Positions 42,124-51,398 of a DNA stretch of 64,000 nt are shown in pieces; the first letter of the stretch is position 1; each line of letters begins with the position of its first letter. The notes under the pieces were generated by a model. It saw only the letters and a list, made by a program, of their open reading frames with translations. It had not been told where the DNA came from and ran no database searches. The position numbers were made by a program, and so were the translations under genes. Source of the stretch: Variovorax paradoxus (GTDB lineage: Bacteria > Pseudomonadota > Gammaproteobacteria > Burkholderiales > Burkholderiaceae_C); NCBI RefSeq assembly GCF_030815975.1, contig NZ_JAUSXL010000001.1:310001-374000 (forward strand), read 5' to 3'.

Positions 42124-44387
42124 GCCGCGGTCCCCCGGGCCCCGGCCTTGCTGCGCTCGCTCTGCGCCATGGTGCCCGAGCGCAGGAAGTCGCCGGCTTC
42201 GATGGCCATCACGGCCTCGCTGAAGTAGTAGCCCTGCGCCAGCGTGGTGGCGCCGGTCGATCGAAGGAAGGCGAGCTGCGTTTCGGTCTCCAGTCCTTCG
42301 ACGATGATGCCGATGCGCGCTTCGCGCGCGAGATTCATGATGGCGCGAACCGTGGCCGCGCTGTCCGGATCGTCGATGGCCCGCTTGAGCATCGACTGCG
42401 CGATCTTCAGGTGGTTCACGCGGTAGGTCCGCAGGTACTCGAACGACGAGTATTCGGTGCCGAAGTCATCGATCGCAATGCGCACGCCGAGCGCCCGCAG
42501 CTTCGGCAGCACGTCGTTGTGGGTCCATGTCATCTGGGCCAGCGTCGACTCCGTCACGTCGAACTCCAGAACGGACGGATCGAGCTGCCATTTCGCGAGG
42601 CACTCGGTCACGTCGTGGATCAGCTCGCTGCCTTGCCTGAGCTGCCCGAGCGACAGGTTGATGGCCACGACGGGCGGTGCCACCCCCTGTTCGCGCCACG
42701 CGCTCAGCTGGCTGCACGCCTGGTCCAGCACCCAGCGGCCGAGCGCGACGATGCCGCCGGTGCGCTCGGCAATCGGCACGAACGCGGCCGCGTCGAGCAG
42801 GCCGCGCTGCGGATGGTTCCAGCGCAGCAGCGCTTCCACGCCCACGATCTTTCCGGAGGACAGCTCGACCTGCGGCTGGTAGTAGAGCTCCAGCTCCTCG
42901 CGTTCGATGGCCTTCTTCAGGTCCTCGCCGAGCGCCACCCGGTCGCGGACTTCCCGGTCGAGCTCCTCCGAGTGGAAGTGGTACTGGTTGCGCCCCTGTT
43001 CCTTCGACCGGTAGAGCGCCACGTCGGCCTGCGCGAGCATTTCCTCGGGGCTTTCGCTGCCCGGGATGTAGGGGCAGATGCCGATGCTGGCCGAGGCATG
43101 CACCTGGTTGCCGTCGATCATGTAAGGGCGCGCCAGCTCCTGCCGGATCTTCGCGGCCAGCGCGCCCGCGGCGGCCGGCTCTGCCATCTCGCCCTGCAGA
43201 ATGGCGAATTCGTCGCCGCCCAGGCGCGCCACCACGTCGGTCTCGCGGGTGCAGTTCTTCAGGCGCAGGGCCACCTCGCGCAGCAGCAGGTCGCCGCCCG
43301 GATGGCCGAACATGTCGTTGACCGGCTTGAAGTGGTCCAGGTCGAGGCAATGGATCGCAAACGGCACCGAGCCGCGCCGTGCCGCGGCGTGGGCCTGGTG
43401 CAGGCGCTCGACGAGGGTGGCGCGGTTGGCCAGGCCCGTGAGCCCGTCGGTGCGCGCCAGCCTTGCCAGCTGTTCCTCCGCCGCCTTGCGCTCGGTGACG
43501 TCGATGACGATGCCCTCGACCTCGATGAGCCGGCCGTCCTTGTCGCGCACCGGAACGTAGCGGTTCTCGACCCAGCGCCGCGCGCCGTCGCCGGTGCACA
43601 GGCGGTATTCGATGGAAGCGCCTTCGGCATCCTTCTCGAGCACGCGCGCCATCGCGGCGGCGACGCCGGGCTGGTCGGCCGGGTCGATCAGCACGTCCGC
43701 CCAATTCGGGTTGGCCAGCAGGGCCGCCGGTTCGTGGCCGAACTTGGTGATGTTGTGCGAGATGTAGATCAGCGGGAACGCCGGTTCGCCGCGCAGCCGG
43801 TAGAGGATGGTCGGGCTGTTCTGCACGATGATGTTGGCGTCCGACAGCTCGCGCGTGCGTTCCTCCACGGCCTGCTCGAGCTGGTTCATCTTGAAGGCGG
43901 CGTCCTCGGTCATCTGCCACTTCATGGTGAGCGCGCTGGCCAGCTGGCGCACCTCGATCGGATCGAACGGCTTCTTGAGCACCAGCAGGCGGTCGCGCGC
44001 GTCCAGCCGCTCGAACACCTCGACCCACGACTGGTCCGCATAGGCCGTGCAGATCACGATCTGCAGGCGCGGGTCTTCGAGCCACAGCTGCTCGATGGTC
44101 TCGACGCCGTCCCATCCCGGAGGCATGCGCATGTCGATGAACGCCATGGCGTAGGGCGCTTCGGCCTCCAATGCCTCGCGCAGCTTCGCGAGCGCCTCTT
44201 GCCCCTGGTAGGCGCTGTCCAGCACGAAGTCCACCTGGCTCTTCGGGACCGAGGTTCCGAACAGCGCGGACTCCAGGTCGTCCAGGTTCGCGTCCGCGGC
44301 TGCCGGAAGAAGAATCTTGCGGAAGTCCTCGTGGATGGCCGGCGTGTCGTCCGCCAGCAGGATGCGGCGGTTCTGCGGTTTGCTCAT
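42120..44387 (-). CDS. Response regulator with PAS, GGDEF and EAL domains
   Basis: 755 aa. The receiver (1-150) has DD13-14, phospho-acceptor Asp85 in AFIDMRMPPG and a Lys in LVLKKPFDP. A coiled segment, PAS (~185-300, ending VIDVTERKAAEEQ), GGDEF (RLGGDEF, with I-site RETD just before) and EAL (VEALLRWNHPQ, IDDFGTEYSS) follow. A slight change, GTEYSS for GTGYSS, lies in the conserved loop of the EAL domain. It should be phosphorylated by the histidine kinase encoded just upstream (ATGA overlap). Confidence 0.92.
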   Translation of the reverse strand: MSKPQNRRILLADDTPAIHEDFRKILLPAAADANLDDLESALFGTSVPKSQVDFVLDSAYQGQEALAKLREALEAEAPYAMAFIDMRMPPGWDGVETIEQLWLEDPRLQIVICTAYADQSWVEVFERLDARDRLLVLKKPFDPIEVRQLASALTMKWQMTEDAAFKMNQLEQAVEERTRELSDANIIVQNSPTILYRLRGEPAFPLIYISHNITKFGHEPAALLANPNWADVLIDPADQPGVAAAMARVLEKDAEGASIEYRLCTGDGARRWVENRYVPVRDKDGRLIEVEGIVIDVTERKAAEEQLARLARTDGLTGLANRATLVERLHQAHAAARRGSVPFAIHCLDLDHFKPVNDMFGHPGGDLLLREVALRLKNCTRETDVVARLGGDEFAILQGEMAEPAAAGALAAKIRQELARPYMIDGNQVHASASIGICPYIPGSESPEEMLAQADVALYRSKEQGRNQYHFHSEELDREVRDRVALGEDLKKAIEREELELYYQPQVELSSGKIVGVEALLRWNHPQRGLLDAAAFVPIAERTGGIVALGRWVLDQACSQLSAWREQGVAPPVVAINLSLGQLRQGSELIHDVTECLAKWQLDPSVLEFDVTESTLAQMTWTHNDVLPKLRALGVRIAIDDFGTEYSSFEYLRTYRVNHLKIAQSMLKRAIDDPDSAATVRAIMNLAREARIGIIVEGLETETQLAFLRSTGATTLAQGYYFSEAVMAIEAGDFLRSGTMAQSERSKAGARGTAA

Positions 44388-45481
44388 GGTGTCTCTGCCG
44401 CCTTTCTGATTGGAAGTTCGAGCGTGAAGGTGGCGCCGGTGCCGGGCCCCTCGCTGTGGACCGCCAGCGTGCCGCCCATCTCGCGCGCCGCGATGGCCGC
44501 GCTGTGCAGCCCGAAGCCGTGGCCATCCTTCTTGGTGGTGAACCCGTGCACGAACACCTGCGTCAGGTTTTCCGGGGCGATGCCGACGCCCGTGTCCGCG
44601 ACGCGGATGCGCAGCATCTCGTCCCCGACGATCTCCGCATCCAGCATGAGTTTCGCGCTGTCGTCCGCCGCCGCCTCCATGGCCTGCCTGGCATTGCGCA
44701 CCAGGTTCATCAGCACCTGCAGCACGCGGCCCCGGTCCAGCGGCAGCTCGGGAATCCGGGCCAGATCGCTCTCCATCACCACCTGGTGGCGCGCCAGGCC
44801 TCCCGCGTTCATGCGCAGCGCGTCCTCGACCAGTTCGTGGATCCGTATCGATTCGACCAGGCTGGAGGCGCCGGCATGGGCCTGCTGCGCGGCGATGATT
44901 TCCTTGATGTGGTCGACGCTCTTGCCCAGCGCCATCAGCTCGTCGACGGCGGCGCGCTGCTCCGCCACCAGGAGCGGCGCCAGCTGCATCAGGTAGCCCG
45001 GGAGCATCTTGCCCTTGGCGTCGGAGGCGAGGAAGGCGCCCAGGTCGTCCGCATGCTCGTTCATCAGCTGCACCGCGCGTGCGAGCCCTTCCACCTTGGA
45101 TGCGCGAACCCTGGAGAGGATCAGCCCGGCGGAGACGTTGACGCTGTTGAGCACGTTGCCCACGTTGTGCAGCACGTTGGTGGCGATCTCGGCCATGCCG
45201 GCCGAGCGCGCGGCGGCCACCAGGTCGGCCTGCGTCTTGCGCAGCACCCGGTTGACCTGTTCGTTCTCGCGCAGCGCCGCCTCCAGTTCCGCGGTGCGGC
45301 TGAGCACCTGCTCCTCCAGCATGATCGTGGTCTGGAAGAGGTTGAAGTCGGAGCCCTGCGCATTGGCGCTGCGCTCGGCCCGGTCCATCAGGGCCCGGAT
45401 GATCTTGTTGAGCCGCGCGATCTCGTGCTGCGAGTCCGGCTCTTGCGCGGCAGGACGCTGCAGCGTTGTCGTCTCAGGCAT
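44384..45481 (-). CDS. Soluble sensor histidine kinase
   Basis: 365 aa from ATG 45481. No membrane helix. A coiled coil (MLEEQVLSRTAELEAALREN) leads into a phospho-acceptor region with His105 in NVLHNVGNVLNSVN, an HNVGN variant H-box, then an HATPase with NLVRNARQAME, DTGVGI, FTTKKDGHGFGLH. Its N-terminus overlaps the FIST gene by 8 bp. Lack of an input domain implies that it receives its signal from a partner, most simply the FIST protein. Confidence 0.9.
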   Translation of the reverse strand: MPETTTLQRPAAQEPDSQHEIARLNKIIRALMDRAERSANAQGSDFNLFQTTIMLEEQVLSRTAELEAALRENEQVNRVLRKTQADLVAAARSAGMAEIATNVLHNVGNVLNSVNVSAGLILSRVRASKVEGLARAVQLMNEHADDLGAFLASDAKGKMLPGYLMQLAPLLVAEQRAAVDELMALGKSVDHIKEIIAAQQAHAGASSLVESIRIHELVEDALRMNAGGLARHQVVMESDLARIPELPLDRGRVLQVLMNLVRNARQAMEAAADDSAKLMLDAEIVGDEMLRIRVADTGVGIAPENLTQVFVHGFTTKKDGHGFGLHSAAIAAREMGGTLAVHSEGPGTGATFTLELPIRKAAETP

Positions 45482-46634
45482 GGTGGACCTCCCCGCCGTT
45501 AGTGCCGAATGCAATGCCCACCAGCGTCTGGTTGACGTGCACGCCGCGGAACTGCTCGCCATAGGTATGGAAGCCGACCGTGTTGTTCTCCTGCAGGAGT
45601 TCGCCGATGCGGGCTTTCGCGCTGCTCTGCGCGATCTCCAGCTTGCGCAGGATGCAGTCGTAGCCCAGCACCAGCTGCGGCGGGCCGATCTCGGCGCGGA
45701 TGCCGGCAAAGGCCTGCTCCAGGTTCTGCAGCAGGTCCACGCCTTTGGCCACCCGCAGCACGAGGCCGTTTTCGATCGCGCAGAAAAAAGTCAGGCTGCC
45801 ATCCGGATTGACCTTCTGGATCGAGCGCACATAAGTGGTTCCGCCGATCGTCAGCACCACCGGCCAGGCCGCGAAGCGCGAGGGGTCCAGGTCGGAGGCG
45901 TCGATGCCGAGCATTCGTGCGTACTCCTGGCTCGCCGGCAGGCCGTTGATTTCCTTGACGACGCGCGAAGCGGCGTCTGCCTCGGTCACGACCAGCCTTT
46001 CGTCGGTGGCAACAACGTGCTGCGTCTTGAAGATCCGAAACGGCATGCGCGACGTCACCAGCACCAGCACCGCGCAGTCGGAGCAGAACCGGCCGTCCCA
46101 GTAGACCTGGGTCCGTTCGAACTTCAGGCCATCGCCGGCCGAGCCGCCGAGCAGCGGAAGCCTGCCCAGCGCGGTCTGGAATGCACGCGTGACGGGTTCT
46201 TCGCGCAGCGACAAGCCGTCGATCAGCAGCAATGCGAAGCTGTTGTCCGCATCGCTGGGCGCGCCCTCGGCCAGCAGCTTGTGCAGCAGCGCCTGGGCGA
46301 AGTCCTGGCCGGCTTCCACCTTGAACTGCTGCAGCTGCCCGACCTGGCCTGCGGCAACCCTGAACTGGCTGGCCGGAAAACTCGCACCCGCGAGGCTGTG
46401 GTCGCGGAATCCGGCGGGGCCGATTTCTCCTGCCGTGGTGCAGCCCACGAGCGGGACATCGCCGAACAGCCGCCCCATTTCGTCGGCGAGAGCGTCCAGG
46501 TCGTATTCGCTGGAGCAGTAGAAGATCACCAGCGCCATGCCGGGCTGTGCCACCACGGCATGGAATTCCTGCGCGGCCTTGCGGGGGTCCGCCGCGCAGG
46601 AGTGGGCTTTGCGTATGCAGTCCGTATCCGTCAT
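45474..46634 (-). CDS. FIST-domain sensor, NosP-like
   Basis: 386 aa from ATG 46634 with AAGGAG upstream. The N-terminal FIST_N region (VIFYCSSEYDLDALADEMGR, VPLVGCTTAGEIGPAGFRDH) and the C-terminal FIST_C region (VVKEINGLPASQEYARMLG, LQNLEQAFAGI, LGYDCILRKLE, GFHTYGEQFRGVHVNQTLVG) are both complete. In Pseudomonas, NosP is a FIST haem protein that senses nitric oxide and controls a co-encoded histidine kinase acting on c-di-GMP. Here the kinase and a GGDEF-EAL regulator follow with overlaps. Whether this copy binds haem is not shown by the sequence. Confidence 0.85.
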   Translation of the reverse strand: MTDTDCIRKAHSCAADPRKAAQEFHAVVAQPGMALVIFYCSSEYDLDALADEMGRLFGDVPLVGCTTAGEIGPAGFRDHSLAGASFPASQFRVAAGQVGQLQQFKVEAGQDFAQALLHKLLAEGAPSDADNSFALLLIDGLSLREEPVTRAFQTALGRLPLLGGSAGDGLKFERTQVYWDGRFCSDCAVLVLVTSRMPFRIFKTQHVVATDERLVVTEADAASRVVKEINGLPASQEYARMLGIDASDLDPSRFAAWPVVLTIGGTTYVRSIQKVNPDGSLTFFCAIENGLVLRVAKGVDLLQNLEQAFAGIRAEIGPPQLVLGYDCILRKLEIAQSSAKARIGELLQENNTVGFHTYGEQFRGVHVNQTLVGIAFGTNGGEVHHA

Positions 46635-46979
46635 GTGGCGACTCCTTGCATTGGTGAACCCATTAGACGCTGGAAGAATCGCCGCTGTCGGCCGATTCCA
46701 TGCGGGACATCCCTGCTGAGGGCCAGGATCTTTTGCTACTTTCGCGAGCTGCATAGATGAAAGTTCTAAAGCAAGAGGACGGTTGCGCAACCTACGCCGA
46801 TCGAACTACTGCCGGCGAGTTTTCTTGCCAAGCCGCTCACAGGCACTGCCATGCCTTCAGCGCCTGCTGCAGCCGCGCATCCGCGGACGCATCTGCAAGC
46901 TCTTGATCTGAGCTGAGCCGGGAAGGGCAAAGGGGGGGCTTCGATCGGGGCAGAATCCGGCGACGACTTCCGCACGCAC
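46635..46979. other. Divergent intergenic region, FIST operon / ABC ATPase
   Basis: 345 bp without a plausible gene. It should hold the promoter of the FIST operon (minus strand) and of the ATPase (plus strand). I find no confident -35/-10 pair and no repeat. Confidence 0.4.
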
Positions 46980-47627
46980 ATGAACGCCCCGACAACACCC
47001 GCCATCCTCCAGTTCCAGGACCTGAGCTTCTCCTATGCGGGCCAGCCCGCGCTCGCCTCCGGCTGGTGTGCCTCGGTGGGCGAAGGCGTCACGCTGCTGC
47101 ATGGCGATACCGGCAGTGGAAAGTCGACCCTGCTGCGCGTGATCGCGGGCACGCTTCCCGCCTCCGGAAGACTGATGCTCGCGGGTGCGCGGCTCGACAC
47201 CGAGCCCGAGGCTTACAAGCGCAACGTGTTCTTCTGCGACCCGGCCACCGAAGCCTTCGACCCGCTCACCGCGCGTGCATGCAGCGCCACCCTGGGCGAG
47301 GGCGACGCAGGCTTCGATGCGGCGCTGTGGCAGGCGCTGGTCGAGGGTTTTTCGCTGGCGCCGCACATCGAGAAGCCGATGTACATGCTCTCGACCGGAT
47401 CGAAGCGCAAGGTCTGGCTGGCGGCCGCGCTGGCCTCGGGCCGCCCGCTGGTGCTGCTCGACGAACCCGAGGGCGCGCTCGACGCGCGCTCGATCGGCTG
47501 CCTGTGGAAGGCCATGGCGTCGCTGGCCGGACGCGCGGGCCGCGCGATCGTCATTGCGAGCAGTGCGCGCCTCGACCACGTTCCGCAGGTTTCGCTCGCG
47601 GGCTGCATCGAACTGCCGCTTAGCTGA
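46980..47627 (+). CDS. Small ABC ATPase, function unknown
   Basis: 215 aa. Walker A GDTGSGKST and Walker B LVLLDEPEG are intact; the signature appears as MLSTGSKRKVWLAAALASG, a pattern like that of CcmA-type exporters ATPases (LSxGxKRRxxLA). The sequence is short, like CcmA, and no permease is encoded next to it. It may work with a permease elsewhere. Confidence 0.82.
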   Translation: MNAPTTPAILQFQDLSFSYAGQPALASGWCASVGEGVTLLHGDTGSGKSTLLRVIAGTLPASGRLMLAGARLDTEPEAYKRNVFFCDPATEAFDPLTARACSATLGEGDAGFDAALWQALVEGFSLAPHIEKPMYMLSTGSKRKVWLAAALASGRPLVLLDEPEGALDARSIGCLWKAMASLAGRAGRAIVIASSARLDHVPQVSLAGCIELPLS

Positions 47628-47640
47628 GCGCGGCACGCGT

Positions 47641-48804
47641 TCAGGGTGCCGGTGGATGTTGCAGGCGCTGCCAGCCGATCACGGGCCAGTCGCTTCTCGA
47701 CTGGTCGGCGTCACCGCCATAGACGACGCTGCCGCCTTCCAGCGCATCGGGGAATGACGCTGCAAAACTGCGAAGGCCGCGAAAGTAATCGGCGTTCACT
47801 GTCGCGCCGGCCTTGATCTCGACGGCGCGGAGCTTTCTGCCGTCGGGTATCAACAAGTCCACTTCGTTGCCGGTCGCATCCCGGAAAAAGTACATCTCCC
47901 CCGACTCGCCTTGATTGAATCGCGTCTTGAGGGCTTCCATGATCACCAGGTTTTCAAACAGGCTGCCAAAGAGCGGGTCTCGCGCGACCTGGTCGGCGCT
48001 GCGCAAGCCCAACAGCCAGCAGGCCAGGCCGACGTCGTAGAAGTACAGTTTCGGACTTTTGACGAGGCGCTTCGACGTGTTGGTGAACCAGGGCGGCAGC
48101 ACATGCACGATGTAGCTGGTCTGGAGCAGGTCCAACCAGGCCCGGGCAGTGGCATGCGACACGCCGGCATCGTTGCCCAGACTCGTGAGGTTCACGAGCT
48201 GACCGACCCTTCCGGCGCACAGGCGGACAAAGCGTTCGAATCGCTGCAAGTCATGAACGGCCGTCAGCTGCCGCAGGTCGCGTTCCACGTAGGTGGCGAA
48301 ATAGTCTCCGAGAGCTCGCGATGGGTCGAGCCCCCGATCGTGGATGCGCGGATAGAAGCCCGTGAGCAACGTCTGCGCCAGCGGCGGGATGGGGTGCAGT
48401 CGAGCCACCTCGGGAAGCGAGAAGGGCAACAGGCGAAGCACGGCCGTACGGCCTGCCAGCGACTGGCTCACCTGCGACATGAGTTCGAACTGCTGGCTTC
48501 CCGTCAGAACGAAACGCCCGGGGGTTGGATCGGCGTCTACCATTGCCTGAAGGTAAGAGGGGATCTGCGGCGCGCGCTGAATCTCGTCAATGATGGCGCC
48601 GGTCTCGAGGCCCTTCAGGAAACCACGTGGATCTTCTTCTGCGAAGCGCCGCGTGTCGGGATCCTCCAGCGTGACGTATGGCTTGTCGGGGAACAGGCTC
48701 CGACACAGTGTGGTTTTGCCACTCTGGCGGGGCCCGGTCAGGGTGATCACAGGGTACTGGCGGGCCAGTTGCGCGGCGAGCGGCGCGACGTCGCGAGGAA
48801 TCAT
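47641..48804 (-). CDS. AAA ATPase with DUF4143 domain
   Basis: 387 aa from ATG 48804. Walker A TGPRQSGKTT and Walker B GAIIDEIQRAP, then the sensor region FVLTGSQQFELMSQVSQSLAGR. The C-terminal DUF4143 domain follows, ending in a nuclease-like fold: FFRDATGNEVDLLIPDGRK and RAVEIKAGAT resemble the D-ExK pattern of PD-(D/E)XK enzymes. These ATPases are common on accessory DNA and have been linked to toxin-antitoxin or defence-like roles, but function is unknown. Confidence 0.88.
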   Translation of the reverse strand: MIPRDVAPLAAQLARQYPVITLTGPRQSGKTTLCRSLFPDKPYVTLEDPDTRRFAEEDPRGFLKGLETGAIIDEIQRAPQIPSYLQAMVDADPTPGRFVLTGSQQFELMSQVSQSLAGRTAVLRLLPFSLPEVARLHPIPPLAQTLLTGFYPRIHDRGLDPSRALGDYFATYVERDLRQLTAVHDLQRFERFVRLCAGRVGQLVNLTSLGNDAGVSHATARAWLDLLQTSYIVHVLPPWFTNTSKRLVKSPKLYFYDVGLACWLLGLRSADQVARDPLFGSLFENLVIMEALKTRFNQGESGEMYFFRDATGNEVDLLIPDGRKLRAVEIKAGATVNADYFRGLRSFAASFPDALEGGSVVYGGDADQSRSDWPVIGWQRLQHPPAP

Positions 48805-48928
48805 GAGATGCGATTCTATGCATATTGTGCAAGTTGAAGATTTAATCTTGCATTTGCAGATCCTTGCCAGTCTTCTGGACGAGGTGCGGCCGCTGCGAAA
48901 GCGCTGCGCCAGCGGCAAGCGCTCGTGC

Positions 48929-49213
48929 TCAGCGCCGATACGGATTGTGGGGGCGGCGGTCGTAGCGGTCGGGCACGCCGTCGCGGTCGCTGTCGCGGCG
49001 CGCATGGCGGTAGTCGGCGCGGCGGCCATGACGATAGTCGGCATGGTGGTCGTAGCCGTGTGGTATCACGTGGCGGGGCGGGGGCGGCGGAACAACAACC
49101 ACGTGCGGGCGATAGCCGTGGTCTCCGTGGTGTGGCTGCGCTTGCGCAGGAGCGCTCAGAGTGGCCAGAGAGAGCAGGGCGGCCGCAGCCAATGCGAGGG
49201 ACAACTTCTTCAT
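48929..49213 (-). CDS. Small secreted His/Arg-rich protein
   Basis: 94 aa. Sec signal (MKKLSLALAAAALLSLATLS, cleavage near AQAQ), then a mature part rich in His, Pro, Arg and Tyr (HHGDHGYRPH, PPPPPRH, ADYRHGRRADYRHARR). The C-terminus DSDRDGVPDRYD is a thrombospondin-3/EF-hand-like calcium loop. His clusters suggest metal binding. Role unknown. Confidence 0.75.
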   Translation of the reverse strand: MKKLSLALAAAALLSLATLSAPAQAQPHHGDHGYRPHVVVVPPPPPRHVIPHGYDHHADYRHGRRADYRHARRDSDRDGVPDRYDRRPHNPYRR

Positions 49214-49343
49214 TGCAACTCCTTCGAGTCGTCGTATTCAGGAGTTCCCATGCTGAGCGCGCAATGTGAAGGGCCGGTAAGGCTGCGGCGAATTTCCGAT
49301 GAGCTTTTACGGGTGTTTCAGCATGCGCCGGCGCAACGCCTCC

Positions 49344-50684
49344 CTAGACAGGCGGCATCCCCTTCAGCGCCCTCGCGGAGCGGGCGAGCCCTTCAAGAAT
49401 CCTGCCCGACACCGCGGCCGGAAAGCGCGCAGGCAGGCGCGCGCCGATGCGGTCGATCACCCCCGGCGTTGCCGAGAGCACGCGCTGGATGAGCTCCTCC
49501 GCGTCCGGCCCGTAGTGGCACTTCTGTGCCATGGCATTGAAATGGCGCCGCTGGATGGTCTTGAACTGGTAGTGCTTGCTCTTGCCGATCAGGGCCATGG
49601 CCAGTTTGGCCTCGTGCTTGGAGAACTGGTTCGGCCCGTTGCCCTCCACGGGCCAGATGGACATCACGTCGTAGACGGGTGTCAGCCTGTAGCGGCCCAT
49701 CGGCAACCATGCGATGCTGAAGTTCTTCGCATGACCGTCGGGCGCGCCAAACATCCAGAAGAGCAGCTGCACGGTGATGAGCGTGGCCAGGTCCTGCTGG
49801 GCATCGACCGAGCTTCGAAGCACCCCCGCCAGGTCGACCATGCCGGGGCCACCGTCGGCCTCGTACTTCAGGTGCGATGGCTTGCCCAGGGCCTGGCAGA
49901 AGTCTTCCTGTGGCAGGCGCAGCCACCAGTTGCCCGACGAGTGCAACCTGCGATCGAAGCGCTCGACGGCCAGCACCTTCTGCGAGCCGAAGCGCAGGAT
50001 GGCCGTGCGGGGCACGGGTATGCCGTACTCCTGCAGGATGTTCAGGCAGAGCCATTCGTTTTCCACCGAGGTGCGAAAGTCGGCCTTGCGGTGGCCGACC
50101 AGGCCCAGCGGCAACTTCAGGATATGCGTGGTGGGCGTCGAGCCGTGCGGGCGGAACCATTGGCCCTCGTGCCACAGCAGCGCGGTCTTCTCCTGGGCGC
50201 CGGCCAGGCAGATGCGCAACTCGTCTTCGGGTGCAGATTGCGCAGCGAACCTGCCGGGGTCGACGGTCTGCTGCAGCAGCTTCTCGACGTCGTCCTCGCT
50301 CATCGCCTCGCCCTCGATGCGATCGACACCCGCCGGGCCATCGTCCTCGCCCAGCAGCTGGATGGCGCCCACGCAATCGCGGCCGATGGCCTGCAGGAGG
50401 TCGAAGGGCTGCGTCGTGCGCGTCCTGAAGCGGCTCGCGATGCGCTCGCGAATAGGCTGACTGTCGGGCAGCAGGTTGTCGAAGTAGTTCTGGACGACCG
50501 GGCCCTTGTGGGTGAAGCCGCCGACCAGCGGCAAGGAGAGCGACAGCGGACGCCCTGTCGGCGAGCCGACCCAGGCGTCGTCGTAGCGCAACTCGTCCGC
50601 CCCGCGCGCAGGAATGCGCCAGATGCCGACGCGCTCGCCGTTGGCCCAGATGGAAAGCGCCGGCATGTTCGATGCTCGTGCCAT
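49344..50684 (-). CDS. hipA: HipA-type serine/threonine kinase toxin
   Basis: 446 aa from ATG 50684, 2 bp after the hipB stop and with GGAG 8 nt upstream. HipA_N (~1-110) and HipA_C. Motifs: GAQEKTALLW (the loop that is autophosphorylated on Ser in E. coli HipA is here GAQEK-T), HILKLPLG (ATP-binding Lys), ENEWLCLNIL, and the catalytic FGAPDGHAKNFSI with Asp and Asn, then YDVMS (Mg-binding Asp). Full length, so likely active. HipA of E. coli phosphorylates GltX. Confidence 0.92.
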   Translation of the reverse strand: MARASNMPALSIWANGERVGIWRIPARGADELRYDDAWVGSPTGRPLSLSLPLVGGFTHKGPVVQNYFDNLLPDSQPIRERIASRFRTRTTQPFDLLQAIGRDCVGAIQLLGEDDGPAGVDRIEGEAMSEDDVEKLLQQTVDPGRFAAQSAPEDELRICLAGAQEKTALLWHEGQWFRPHGSTPTTHILKLPLGLVGHRKADFRTSVENEWLCLNILQEYGIPVPRTAILRFGSQKVLAVERFDRRLHSSGNWWLRLPQEDFCQALGKPSHLKYEADGGPGMVDLAGVLRSSVDAQQDLATLITVQLLFWMFGAPDGHAKNFSIAWLPMGRYRLTPVYDVMSIWPVEGNGPNQFSKHEAKLAMALIGKSKHYQFKTIQRRHFNAMAQKCHYGPDAEELIQRVLSATPGVIDRIGARLPARFPAAVSGRILEGLARSARALKGMPPV

Positions 50685-50686
50685 GC

Positions 50687-50992
50687 TCACCACTCCGAAG
50701 CGGGCGGCTCGTTGGCGACATGCCTTGGGCTCGGGTGGTCGGCATCTGGTGCTTGCGCATTCGAGCGCTTCACCGGATTCTTCGAGCCGACCAGCATCTC
50801 GAGGCCCAGCACGCCGAAGATGGCCAGCAGTTGCTCCAGGCTCACCGAGCCGGGGTTGAGCTCCATGTGGGACATGCGGCTCTGGCTGATGCCGAGACGC
50901 TCGGCCAGCTTGACCTGAGAGATGCCTGCTTCCTTGCGGGCCGCCTTGAGGAGCACGCCGAGCTGCGATGGAACCGAGAGGACTTGCTGCAT
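50687..50992 (-). CDS. hipB: HipB-type XRE antitoxin
   Basis: 101 aa from ATG 50992. XRE HTH: LGVLLKAARKEAGISQVKLA, ERLGISQSRMSHMELNPG. A flexible hydrophilic tail ends in a Trp (ASEW), like E. coli HipB, whose C-terminal residues end LEW and act as degradation signal. Its gene lies immediately before hipA and is preceded by four phased operators, the first only 5 bp before the ATG. Confidence 0.9.
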   Translation of the reverse strand: MQQVLSVPSQLGVLLKAARKEAGISQVKLAERLGISQSRMSHMELNPGSVSLEQLLAIFGVLGLEMLVGSKNPVKRSNAQAPDADHPSPRHVANEPPASEW

Positions 50993-50997
50993 GGGAA

Positions 50998-51095
50998 TAC
51001 CAACGAAGTGGGTAGTCGGAATTCTACCTATATGATGGGTATTCGTCAAAATACCCATGAAACAGGTAAACCAATCAATACCCATAGCATGGGTA
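50998..51095. promoter_or_regulatory. Four phased 17-bp hipBA operators
   Basis: TACCAACGAAGTGGGTA (50998), TACCTATATGATGGGTA (51025), TACCCATGAAACAGGTA (51052) and TACCCATAGCATGGGTA (51079). Each starts exactly 27 bp after the last. Shared pattern TACC-N9-GGTA, with the fourth copy a near-perfect palindrome. E. coli hipBA also has four operators bound by HipB and HipBA. Confidence 0.8.
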
Positions 51096-51096
51096 T

Positions 51097-51398
51097 GTTG
51101 TCCTGCGCGAAGTACTGGCGCACGGCCGCGCGCGCAACATCGTTTCCGGTCCTTTGCAGCAGGAGCCGTATGCCTCTCTTGCCCGAATGCAAGGTGCTAC
51201 TGCGCTCAAATTAAGACTTAAGCATTCGAATTCGGAGCAAATCGTTCGCGCGTGCCCGTCTCCTGCCGAAACAATTGCGTGACGCTCTCACCCCGGCCGT
51301 ATACATTGGGCCTACGACACAACCTGTTGCGTTCTCTGCCGTGCCGCACTGCTGCGTTCAGAGTCAACCGGCCTGTGCCGACGACAGGATCACATCCA
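51097..51398. other. Intergenic region before the CHASE-GGDEF-EAL gene
   Basis: About 300 bp, lower in GC near 51205-51235 (AAATTAAGACTTAAGC). It separates the divergent hipBA operators from the plus-strand signalling gene. I see no gene and no certain promoter. Confidence 0.4.
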
